A DNA stretch of 64,000 bases from Okeania sp034190295 (GTDB taxonomy: Bacteria; Cyanobacteriota; Cyanobacteriia; Cyanobacteriales; Microcoleaceae), in contig JAXHSW010000021.1 of the NCBI GenBank assembly GCA_034190295.1, forward strand, positions 1 through 64,000. The letters are read 5' to 3'. How positions within the stretch are numbered: the stretch's first letter is position 1; each line of letters begins with the position of its first letter. The translations under genes and the position numbers were made by a program. Below are positions 45,001 through 52,018 of this stretch, piece by piece. The notes beneath the pieces are model-generated. The model was not told the origin of the DNA, made no database searches, and saw only the letters and a program-made list of their open reading frames with translations.

Positions 45001-45174
45001 ACCGAATATATCGATCCCATTGTTACTATGCAACTGTTGGGATTGGTGAAATTGGCGACAACGGAAAAAGCAATAGAACCTGGAGTTTATCGCGTGGCGC
45101 AACAGATCAAAACTGAGGATATCAATCTGTTTTGGAAAGCACTTGATGAAAAGAGTCGCCCGATACAATTTTAG
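42088..45174 (+). CDS. Fusion of CRP-type cyclic-nucleotide domain and SAH-hydrolase-like enzyme
   Basis: A 1028-aa multidomain protein. Residues about 1-150 are a cyclic-nucleotide-binding domain: YGEHIFDEGTESHDLYIVLEGKVD and the phosphate-binding cassette FGEKALMERSPRSYSAV with its Glu and Arg. Residues 165-350 match nothing I know (LSGSDRILDRVPEKEDIDLAF at the start). Residues about 352-720 look like S-adenosylhomocysteine hydrolase: FLIFEDGGYAIPL (484-492), VGAVEVTGAGERR, and the dinucleotide loop VAVIGGNGAIGTRL (G593-G598). Residues 720-940 are an unfamiliar helical insertion. The end (LVLLADGFVINFF, EYIDPIVTMQLLGLVKLA) parallels the C-terminal part of SAHH. No DNA-binding HTH follows the cNMP domain. 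A cNMP-controlled SAH-hydrolase-like enzyme is the best reading; catalytic competence is uncertain. Confidence 0.7.
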   Translation: MTTTNLLNTLILFKGLTEEQQKKILEVSETQQYNYGEHIFDEGTESHDLYIVLEGKVDLLINPTLRGNVEKGTIGLQKVAEQIEGTSFGEKALMERSPRSYSAVCASKEAKLLRISQDAFVQLYQNDSNSAFQITKNIALHLSTKVQESYSLMTQQSLSNDYLYFLGEELSAEAYKSDGIIPLEKKLIIRDQSNFILSGSDRILDRVPEKEDIDLAFFASPNILENVLKPGTPSGGMILNTLFSQIGNNSLPEAAPSDIFEIICTPESLGRAGSLVVHKQYDSQKQTFFIQWEVKGINYDPESSTTTANIFIYVADDRQSLHKDVKYLISSINMPIQKHIYESLPEKNSLQQQNPYHLFVLHHRTHEVVMTLQTLELLGFKIDAFVGIPYGESNWPTMRMLDYVSGQSYRCLRMIQHPIEPTQYGFDFMQSSFLQSTDEELFTALYKDSQVNQGYMSAMTTLVETELVRSLQQCIQEKTKFLIFEDGGYAIPLIYQIYQDSSHRWHSLFKQAVDENIIVGAVEVTGAGERRDLAAIESNQGKALLPVLSTARDDIKTIFEAKGVSQAVIDSTSTALGRLGLPTFETRKVAVIGGNGAIGTRLVEELTEMQNSTSNVFAVDIVDRAFSREIDSSFPYAAIKVDYLNLGRYVVEDNCLPVIMDLSFGNRSLHIYNETLEKFVRQFFSPSSPYSSFEELVFTNSFPHPEISLEMLWKELEKLNHLWESIRQDSGYVAEKMELLPNGQGMSQLFSKGNLFKKVTLLVSEQVLLFKKVTRLIQNHIDTIIGMTGLPVFDEQDINAFLTRKLHGNIVDELVLVSGSSKDYEFKKAIVFMDELLALVSEKTIDIEQQLTWYRRYYEQEMCFVADGDMEVIRQVLASGETADSMVAKLKQYPELLEDSGLNDAQPDVWVSSLAECIRQKIKSHISIRKSIHQDVGTIYHIQFNGQSKRLVLLADGFVINFFAKHEKGVKTEYIDPIVTMQLLGLVKLATTEKAIEPGVYRVAQQIKTEDINLFWKALDEKSRPIQF

Positions 45175-45179
45175 CCACA

Positions 45180-45247
45180 TAGGGTAGGAGCACGGCCATG
45201 AAAAATGCTCCTATTGAATTCAGGCGGGTGGCCAGTACCTACCCTAC
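45180..45247. terminator. Long hairpin after the fusion gene
   Basis: AGGGTAGG (45181) pairs with CCTACCCT (45239); inside it GGAGCA pairs with TGCTCC. The structure follows the stop codon at 45174 by 6 nt. It may end transcription; a T-run is not obvious, so it could instead be a dispersed palindrome. Confidence 0.5.
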
Positions 45248-45359
45248 TGCACTTTTGAGATTGTTGACATCCTCTCCCCCACTCCCCTGCAATACGAAAA
45301 TGTAGAAAAGTTTTTGAGAAATGGTATTATAGTAAGTCAGGTTTTTCCACATTAAATTT

Positions 45360-45797
45360 ATGGTTAGAGTTTTTACAAGTTCTGTTATCAATGCTCATAT
45401 CGATCGAGTATGGATGAAGATTAGAGATTTTAATGCTTTGCCTAACTGGCATCCAGCTATTGCTAATAGTTCTATAGAAGATGGCGAGCCAAGCGATCGA
45501 GTAGGCTGTGTTCGTAATTTCAATCTCAAAGAAGGAGGTACTATTCGTGAGAAGCTATTGGCCCTCAGCGACTTAGACTATTTATACTCCTACTCAATTC
45601 TCGAATCACCTATGCCCTTAAAAAACTATGTAGCAACATTGCAGCTTAAGCCAATCAAAGATGGAGATTTAACTTATGCTGAATGGACAGCCATATTCGA
45701 CTGCGATCCTCAAGAAGAAAAGAATCTGATTAAGTTAATAGGTGATGGTGTTTTTCAGACAGGTTTCAATTCATTGAATCAGATATTTAAGGAGTAA
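45360..45797 (+). CDS. SRPBCC-fold (START/polyketide cyclase-like) protein
   Basis: A 145-aa protein of the SRPBCC fold, which makes a hydrophobic cavity for small molecules: VFTSSVINAHIDRVWMKIRD at the start, LPNWHPAIANSSIEDGE, GCVRNFNLKEGGTIREKLL, and the helix at the end (FQTGFNSLNQIF). Members include small-molecule cyclases and lipid-binding proteins. The substrate is unknown. It is 185 nt downstream of the fusion gene on the same strand and 100 nt upstream of the cupin gene. Confidence 0.85.
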   Translation: MVRVFTSSVINAHIDRVWMKIRDFNALPNWHPAIANSSIEDGEPSDRVGCVRNFNLKEGGTIREKLLALSDLDYLYSYSILESPMPLKNYVATLQLKPIKDGDLTYAEWTAIFDCDPQEEKNLIKLIGDGVFQTGFNSLNQIFKE

Positions 45798-45897
45798 TAG
45801 AGAATTGCTAATATGTAAGGTGTCTAAATGCTTAGTTCAGTGCTACTGGAGCAAACTGTGTTAAGATTTAAGGCTATAATTTTGCACGAAAAAATAT

Positions 45898-46407
45898 ATG
45901 TCTACAAAAAACGCCAGCTATTGGATTGAAAAGCTTGGACTTGAAAAACATCCAGAAGGAGGGTACTACAAGGAAACTTATCGTTGCGAGGAAGAAATAG
46001 CCCAGGAAAATCTACCTAAACGATTTGAAGGCGATCGTAGTTTTGCAACAGCCATCTATTTTTTGTTAGAGGGAACTGATTTTTCGGCGCTTCATCGCCT
46101 CCATTCTGATGAGTTATGGCATTTTTATGCGGGCAATTCACTAACGGTTCATGTGATTGAGGAATCGGGAAACTATTATCCCATCAACCTCGGTGATAAT
46201 TTTGAGGAGGGTGAAGTGTTTCAAGCCTTAGTCAAAGCGGGTTCTTGGTTTGGTTCGACGGTTAACGATCCCCAATCCTATGCACTGGTGGGGTGTACAG
46301 TACATCCAGGTTTTGATTTTAATGATTTTGAGTTGGGCAAGGGAGAGGAATTAACTAAACTTTATCCCCAACATCAGTCTCTGATTGAGAAAATGACACG
46401 AATTTAA
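45898..46407 (+). CDS. Cupin, DUF985 family
   Basis: A 169-aa cupin_5/DUF985 protein. Motifs are YWIEKLGLEKHPEGGYYKET, AIYFLLEGTDFSALHRLHSDE (cupin metal-site region with His), WHFYAGNSLTVHVIEESG, GSWFGSTV, and LVGCTVHPGFDFNDFELG. The family adopts a cupin barrel; the reaction is not established. It follows the SRPBCC gene on the plus strand and the two may be co-transcribed. Confidence 0.9.
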   Translation: MSTKNASYWIEKLGLEKHPEGGYYKETYRCEEEIAQENLPKRFEGDRSFATAIYFLLEGTDFSALHRLHSDELWHFYAGNSLTVHVIEESGNYYPINLGDNFEEGEVFQALVKAGSWFGSTVNDPQSYALVGCTVHPGFDFNDFELGKGEELTKLYPQHQSLIEKMTRI

Positions 46408-46619
46408 CACTTACGCAACGGCATTAGTTATACTGGCAAAATCCTGAAGAACGATGGACTTACACACAATATATAAATGTGTAAGTTTTGTAAAGTTAGA
46501 TATGTTCTGTGATTTTGACTCATTTACCAGAAAATTGGGGTTTAAAGCCTCCCCTTTGAAGGGGACTTTTTATTTGATTTGCAAGTGAATTGAATATATG
46601 CTAGAGTATTATTAGTTCC
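46408..46619. other. Intergenic with partial dispersed element
   Basis: It contains a CTTACACA..TGTGTAAG short inverted pair near 46459-46485 and a reversed partial TACCGAATAATT-family copy (GGTTTAAAGCCTCCCCTTT near 46537-46555). No gene is seen. Confidence 0.55.
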
Positions 46620-46790
46620 CGGGGGCACTGGGAAACTCGTGCGCGGACGTGGAGGCAAGCATAACCCACCCCCATCCCCTCCCGGGTGGGGAGCAAGAGG
46701 GGTGGGTGCAGCAGCCTAAGAAACGTCAACCCGCCGAAGAGCTAGGGATCAGTAGGAATCCCCGCGCCTAACAGCCGGAGAGGATGTCAA
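46620..46790 (+). mobile_element. Orphan right end / omega-RNA-like remnant of a TnpB element
   Basis: A GC-rich 170-nt block, unlike its AT-rich surroundings. It carries GTGGAGGCAAGC, ACGTCAACCCGCC, AGTAGGAATCCCCGCG and ends in GGAGAGGATGTCAA. The AGAGGATGTCAA ending and the preceding GGAATC hairpin start match the right end of the complete element (7866-7909). No tnpB is present beside it. It is therefore a solo end or a decayed element, and could still be transcribed as a structured RNA. Confidence 0.55.
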
Positions 46791-46926
46791 AAGATACTAA
46801 ATTTAGAATTAGTACGGTAAACAAACTCGTCTACCCCACTGTATTATTCTCAGACCATGATGACGTTTTGTCAGTTTAACGAGGATATTTGATTATTGAG
46901 CTTGATATTGTTCTCAGGTCAGGTTG

Positions 46927-47664
46927 TCATACAAGACGATATTCGTATAGTTCCCTGTAAATTTCATTGCACTTGGAAAGAAGATGATGAAAGCGCTCCG
47001 GGATATCATCAGTTTTCCGTTTGTAGGGGCGAAACTCCGTTGAATTTCTTGCTGTATCATACCACTCATATTTAGACCAACTATCATTGGTCGGATTACC
47101 CTTAGACCAATTTAGCATTATATCTGTGAATTCAACCTCTACCGCTGCGCAAAGTAAAGACAAGATACGGCGAGGGTTTTCCTGTAAGTCACGAGCATCA
47201 ATTACTGGCGGAACTTTACCTGTATAGTTACGGACTGTCTCAAACAGTTGCTTTAGTCGCATAATTCCGATGGTCTCCAATGTGGGATTAGGCCATAGTT
47301 GAATATATGAAAGAAGCATATCTTGTGGTTCACGAATCAGAAAGCAGTTTGTCAATTTAGTAATCCAATTGATATCTATATGTGGTAGGAGTCTATAGAC
47401 CATGAATTTTTGATAATAAATCGACTTTTCATTTGGTATCGATCCAGTTGTCAGTTGCTCCACAATCTTGACCCAATCTGTTTCATAGTTTTTGAGTACT
47501 TCATCTTTTCCGGGGTCTTCTCTACCACTACATAATAGATAATGTGGATAAAATGGCTCGTCATGTACGAAGGTATCTGGTCGGTTTCCCCAAGAACGCA
47601 GCATAACTGTTGAAAGGCATCGCGGACAGGCCCACATACCAATACGTTTAAGTTGAATTTCCAT
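46927..47664 (-). CDS. Sulfotransferase-like protein, copy 2
   Basis: A 245-aa protein nearly identical to the gene at 40561-41298. Differences are few and mostly conservative (for example LFETVRNYTG against VFEMIHNYTG, CAAVEVEF against CEAVEVEF, RELYEYRLV against EELYEHRLV). The frame and the WACPRCLSTVML loop are intact, so both copies have stayed under selection or the duplication is recent. The start at 47664 matches copy 1. Confidence 0.78.
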   Translation of the reverse strand: MEIQLKRIGMWACPRCLSTVMLRSWGNRPDTFVHDEPFYPHYLLCSGREDPGKDEVLKNYETDWVKIVEQLTTGSIPNEKSIYYQKFMVYRLLPHIDINWITKLTNCFLIREPQDMLLSYIQLWPNPTLETIGIMRLKQLFETVRNYTGKVPPVIDARDLQENPRRILSLLCAAVEVEFTDIMLNWSKGNPTNDSWSKYEWYDTARNSTEFRPYKRKTDDIPERFHHLLSKCNEIYRELYEYRLV

Positions 47665-47808
47665 TGAATTAAATTTCTCTTTCTAGGAATCGTGGATAGT
47701 ATTATAGTTATTATGAGGTTCTAGTTTTAATTACTTGAATGCGATCGCTAAATTTTTGATAAAAAAATAATTCGATCGGAAGTATCATATAACCGAATAA
47801 TTAAACCA

Positions 47809-48195
47809 TTAAACAAACTTGTTTGCCTCTGAATACTCATCAATATTCGTATAGAATAGGGTAACTTCCTCGCCTACTTCAATATCTCTTTGTGCAATCA
47901 AATGTGACCATAAACCTATTTCATTTTCTACCCACTCCACACGAGCATTAGGCTTTTCTGCATGATTGCAAATAGAAGCTAAACCAAAAATCAGATATCT
48001 CTTCACATCTTTACTTTTGCTATATTATGATGGTTTTACAAAGTAATACTTGAAGACTTCTGTTTCATTAATACTCTGTTTTTGTTCAAATTGAAAAACC
48101 TCTACAGGGGCAACTTCAAGTAATGTTCCTTTGGGAATATGCTGTGTTGCAATAATTCCTCGTCCTTTATTAGGAATTTTTTTGACTTCAATCAT
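47809..48195 (-). pseudogene. SET-domain gene, copy 2, with in-frame stop
   Basis: It aligns end to end with the intact SET gene at 41444-41830. On the minus strand the codon at 48025-48027 is TAA where copy 1 has GAA (in VKPSEYSK), which ends translation after about 56 residues. The second half from MKRYLIFGLASICNHAE is open and could in principle be made alone, but it would lack the start of the SET fold. Called a pseudogene. Confidence 0.88.
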
Positions 48196-48307
48196 TGATT
48201 ATCTCCTATAGATAAATCTTTAACATTAATCCACAAAAGTTTTGTATCATAAATAAGGGTATTTTGTTAATTTAATTTCATCGTTAAAAAAAGCTATAAA
48301 TAGCATT

Positions 48308-48895
48308 ATGTATAAAAAAATCTTATTAGAGCAAGAACATAAACCAACAGGATTTAAGGTTTTCTTGACTTCTATGGAAGATACTCATATTAAGCACTTA
48401 ATTAAGCTTGCTCAAGACGAAAGTTTAATAGATTTACTTGGTAGAAGCACATCCTTTAAACCTGATGATACGGAACAATTCATAGAGTCAATTTTAAATT
48501 GCACTTTCCCTTATTCTCGTCGCAAAAGTCAGCCTCTAGTATTTGGAGTTTACTTAGCTCTAGAAAGTTGGCCTATTGGATAAGTATTAAAAGGCTTTAA
48601 TATGGATTTGTTAACTGCTGAAGCTGGTCTAGGAATTCTGGATAAAAAATATAGAAATAAAGGATATGGGAAGCTAGCATTAAAACGAGTAATCATTTAT
48701 GCTTTCGATGAATTACAAATTAAAACTATTGGTGCGTCAATTCTATCATCAAATAAAAGCTCAATCAATCTAGGTAAAAATCTCGGTTTTGTAGTAAGAG
48801 AAATTATGTATAAATCATGGCCGATGCCTAACGGAGATTTAGCAGATCTGGTATTGATGGAATTGAAACATGATAGCATTCCAGCCTGGAAATAG
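48308..48895 (+). pseudogene. GNAT acetyltransferase interrupted by an in-frame TAA
   Basis: The frame starts at ATG 48308 (MYKKILLEQEHKPTGFKVF), meets TAA at 48581-48583 after ALESWPIG, and continues in the same frame as VLKGFNMDLLTAEAGLGILD to 48895. The acetyl-CoA loop RNKGYGKLAL lies after the stop. The two halves together have normal GNAT length (about 195 aa). Reading TAA as a former Tyr codon (TAT/TAC) restores PIGYVLKGF. The gene begins just after the end of duplication copy 2. Confidence 0.85.
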
Positions 48896-48911
48896 GAAGG
48901 AGAAACAACTT

Positions 48912-49640
48912 ATGAATAAATACGATGACATTGCCCAGTATTATGACTTACTTATGGAGAGTGGGTATTACGACTATCAGAAAGCAGCTCAGTCCATCGA
49001 CTCTATCCTCAAAGGTCGGAAAAAACTGCTCGAAATTGGAGTGGGAACGGGATTACTTGCAGAAAAACTGCTCGAATTAGATCCCAGTTATGAGATAACT
49101 GGAATAGATTTTACTCCTTCTATGTTAGACCGGAGTAAAGCTCGTTTGGGAAATCGGGCAAAGGTAGTAGAAGGTAATGTCTTATCAATGGATCTGCAAG
49201 AATCTTTTGATGGAATATATTCCCATGGGGGTCCAGTCGGTGTTAGTCGAGTTGATAACGATTACCATTTATACAGTTTTCTACCCAATTTTGAGGATAC
49301 CGTTAAAATATTAGACAATATTGCCCGCCATTTAGTTGACGAAGGATTGTTTGTACTCAATATTCAAGCAGAAGAAATTGATGCAGATGGCGATCGAGAC
49401 ATTGGCAACGGCATTGTTTACGCTCAACAAAAGCATCTCTCTTTCCTAGAAAATCAAGAAATGTACTTTTGGGAAAAAGATTATATTTTTAAGAAAGAGG
49501 GGGAGATAGTGGCTCGCGATCGCCATAAGTTCTTAATGGTGTACGGCCAACTTCTAGAAGATACGATGAAGGCGGCAGGGTTTAAGTTGAAACAGACGAC
49601 TCCCGACGATTTATATATGGTTTACCAGAAAGCAATCTAA
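48912..49640 (+). CDS. Class I SAM-dependent methyltransferase
   Basis: A 242-aa methyltransferase. The start at ATG 48912 follows AAGGAGAAAC at the right distance; the frame is open 42 nt further up inside the GNAT gene, but that part is not protein-like. SAM motifs are KLLEIGVGTGLLAEKLL, EITGIDFTPSMLDRSKARL and VVEGNVLSMD. The region GGPVGVSRVDNDYHLYSFLPN marks the substrate side. It starts 16 nt after the broken GNAT gene, so the two were probably an operon. Confidence 0.9.
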   Translation: MNKYDDIAQYYDLLMESGYYDYQKAAQSIDSILKGRKKLLEIGVGTGLLAEKLLELDPSYEITGIDFTPSMLDRSKARLGNRAKVVEGNVLSMDLQESFDGIYSHGGPVGVSRVDNDYHLYSFLPNFEDTVKILDNIARHLVDEGLFVLNIQAEEIDADGDRDIGNGIVYAQQKHLSFLENQEMYFWEKDYIFKKEGEIVARDRHKFLMVYGQLLEDTMKAAGFKLKQTTPDDLYMVYQKAI

Positions 49641-49753
49641 TCAGGACTCACGCAAAGACAATATATATAGGGTCTCGCTCAGTTACGCTGTCGCGCTTCA
49701 CACCCTACCAATAGCGTTCATGCGTAAGTCCTACTAATATCAAGTTTGGTTAA

Positions 49754-50540
49754 ATGGTTACAGAGGTCAAAGCAGTAGACGATCGCCCCTCTGTGCATCG
49801 CAATTTGCTGCCGGAAGTATTGTGACTATTCCTAATATTAACTGGCAAGAATTTGAATTGATTTTGCAAGAATTGGGAGAAAAACTTGCTGCTAAAATTA
49901 CTTACAGTAACAATAATTTATAAATTATCAAAATCATAAGGGTCTAAAACCCCGCCTTTTAAGGCGAAATATTTTTGGAGCGGGGCTTAAATCCCCTACT
50001 TCCCCTCCTGGGAGGGGCCCGCGGGTGGGTTAACTTCTGTACGGGCAACGGCCGCCCCTACAGACTTGCAGACTTGCAGACTTCGTTAAGGTTCCCCTAC
50101 CAGAACATGAAATTTCTAAGGATTTAATTTCTGATATTATCAAAATTTTATTGAAAAAAACAGGTCAAAAGTATCAATTTTTCGCATCAACTACTTTCAA
50201 AAAGGAAGATGTAGCAGGAGTTGAACCTGATGCTAGTTTTTATATTCAAAATTATCAAAAAGTAATCGGTATTCGGCGACTACAACCAGACGATCTACCT
50301 CCAGATTTAGCTATTGAAATAGACCTGACATCGAAGACAACTATCAGTGCTTATGAAGGTATTGCAGTACCGGAAGTATGGATTTATAATAGCGGAAAAC
50401 TGACTATATATTTGCTGATAAATGGAAAATATTTACTATCTAATATTAGTGCTATTTTTCCAGAAATACCTATTACTCAGATTGTGCTTAATATTGTTGA
50501 ACGTGCTTGGGTAGTAGGAAGTTTTCAGGCATTAGAATAA
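49754..50540 (+). pseudogene. Uma2-family gene split by a repeat insertion
   Basis: The N-terminal part (from 49754 or GTG 49822) reads VTIPNINWQEFELILQELG and KITYSNNNL and stops at 49921-49923. The C-terminal part resumes near 50085 as VPLPEHEISKDLISDIIKIL, GVEPDASFYIQNYQ, LPPDLAIEIDLTSKT and VPEVWIYNSGKL to 50540. Between them lie about 165 nt with GC-rich palindromes (CCTCCTGGGAGGGG, CCCGCGGGTGGG) and (CAGACTTG)n repeats that do not belong to the family. The N-terminal part also has a frame change near 49820. The catalytic Asp/Glu residues are in the second part. Confidence 0.8.
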
Positions 50541-50560
50541 TTGGAAAATATGATGATTGC

Positions 50561-50693
50561 TGTTCAATAATGGATAATTGATAATTGATAATTGATAATT
50601 ACCTCTCCCTAAAACGGATAGGATTGAATAAAAGGAAAATTTTTCTTTATTATCCCCTTAAAAGGGTCGGCTTTAAACCACAATTTTCGGTAA
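50561..50693 (+). repeat. Dispersed element, TACCGAATAATT family, copy F
   Basis: (AATTGAT)n, TTACCTCTCCC, GGATTGAATAAAAGG, AAAAGGGTCGGCTTTAAACC and TTTTCGGTAA. Confidence 0.75.
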
Positions 50694-50740
50694 TTTTTTA
50701 GTGAAGTAAACAATATCTATAACTATTTTTCCGAGTGTTA

Positions 50741-50906
50741 TATCATGTCCGGTTGAATAGTTATAAATAAATTGCGGAGTCCTCAGGAGTCAACCCACCC
50801 GCGGGCCCCTCCCAGGAGGGGAAGAAAGAAGCAAGAAGTAAGAAGCAAGAAGCAAGAGGAGGAAAAGGAGAAAGTTTTTTTTATCACTAATTATCCGGAC
50901 ATAATA
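50741..50906 (+). repeat. MITE-like palindromic element, copy 2
   Basis: Left end TATCATGTCCGGTTGAATAG, right end TTATCCGGACATAATA: one mismatch in the paired ends compared with copy 1. The interior carries GGAGTCAACCCACCCGCGGG, a CCTCCCAGGAGGGG palindrome and AAGAAGC heptamers. Confidence 0.8.
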
Positions 50907-51151
50907 TTAGATATTATTGTCTTTGGTATTAAAAATTGTAGGGTGCAACGATAATGCATGAATAAAGCCAAAAATTTATCGCTTTTAGGCAACAGCTCCG
51001 GAAGGCAACAGGCAACAGGGAATAGGGAATAGGGAATATATAGGAAAAAAGTATTTTTGCAAATATGAGATGCACCCAAATTGTAAAAATAACAGGATAA
51101 AATAGTAGCTTAATATAGATGAATTTTTAGGTTTAATTTCCTCCCTACTCG

Positions 51152-51913
51152 TTATTTTAATTCATCTGGGTCGATACCCATTTCCCGTAATTTTTCAGCT
51201 AAAAGTTGTGAACGTTTTTTTTCTGACTCTAAAGCTGTTTCTTTCTGTTGTAATTGTTCATCCTTTTGTTGTAATTGTTCATCCTTTTGTTGTAATTGTT
51301 CATCCTTTTGTTGTAATTGTTCATCCTTTTGTTGTAACTGCTGGGAAATTTCTCCATAACTAGAGAAAAGCTCGCCATTGGGACGATAAAGTTTTAACTC
51401 TTCCCCAGACATATCAAAGCGAATACCTAATCTCGGACTTTCCCAATTATCCATTGAGTCTATAACATCTAACCCTGTATTCGAGCGCAAAAAACCACTT
51501 AATTCATTTTTATCCGGGTCATAAATATAGTATTCTTCCACTCCGTGGCGGTTATAAAATAATAACTTTTTATTCATTTCTTTTTGAGTATTACTAGGAG
51601 ATAAAATCTCAAATACTACTTGGGGTGCAATATTATTTTCCTCCCATTGTTTATAGGAACCTCTATCTCCCTTCGGTACTCCAAAAATTACCATCACATC
51701 AGGAGCTTGAGTAATTTTCGGATTTCCTTCCACCGGATACCAAAGTAAATCTCCTGCCACAAATACCATTTCATCATGGGCAAATAACCAGCTTAAATTA
51801 CCATGAATAACTGTTATCCAACGAAATTGTTTAGTATTATCTGCCATCGGTTTACCATCACTTTCTGGGTAAATAATAGTTGATTTATTTTCAGATTCTA
51901 GTTGAGAAACCAT
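51152..51913 (-). CDS. Uma2 family (DUF820) putative endonuclease, paralogue 1, long coiled tail
   Basis: A 253-aa Uma2 protein with a restriction-endonuclease-like fold. Core motifs are RWITVIHGNLSWLF, EMVFVAGDLLWYPVEGNP, KITQAPDVMVIFGVP (catalytic Asp), PQVVFEILSPSNTQKEM (catalytic Glu), and GVEEYYIYDPDKN. The tail has five QLQQKDE heptads in a row (residues about 205-235), a coiled coil, then KKRSQLLAEKLREMGIDPDELK. The start is set at ATG 51913 (MVSQLESENKS), as in the paralogues. Uma2 proteins are very numerous in cyanobacteria; no role is established. Confidence 0.85.
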   Translation of the reverse strand: MVSQLESENKSTIIYPESDGKPMADNTKQFRWITVIHGNLSWLFAHDEMVFVAGDLLWYPVEGNPKITQAPDVMVIFGVPKGDRGSYKQWEENNIAPQVVFEILSPSNTQKEMNKKLLFYNRHGVEEYYIYDPDKNELSGFLRSNTGLDVIDSMDNWESPRLGIRFDMSGEELKLYRPNGELFSSYGEISQQLQQKDEQLQQKDEQLQQKDEQLQQKDEQLQQKETALESEKKRSQLLAEKLREMGIDPDELK

Positions 51914-52018
51914 TGTTATTTCCATCATAATTTCTGCTTTTAATTATCAGCTCATTTCCTCAATGAATAAAAGAAAATAGGAAATAGTAGCTGAATGTTT
52001 AATTTATCCCTTTGTTTG

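Larger units (their letters stand above)
46805..48282. repeat. Large direct duplication, copy 2
   Basis: Second copy of the sulfotransferase-like/SET segment, in the same orientation as copy 1. It contains an intact sulfotransferase-like gene and a SET gene broken by a stop codon. Confidence 0.9.
50541..51151. other. Intergenic, three repeat elements
   Basis: Dispersed element copy F (50561-50693), then MITE-like element copy 2 (50741-50906), then CAACAGG and GGGAATAGGGAATAG heptamers (about 51005-51035). A short AT-rich stretch precedes the stop of the first Uma2 gene. No gene is seen. Confidence 0.65.

Noticed and set aside
45262..45290. TTGACATCCTCTCCCCC as a reversed TnpB-element right end
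   Set aside because: Only about 12 nt match the AGAGGATGTCAA ending; no hairpin or element body adjoins it.
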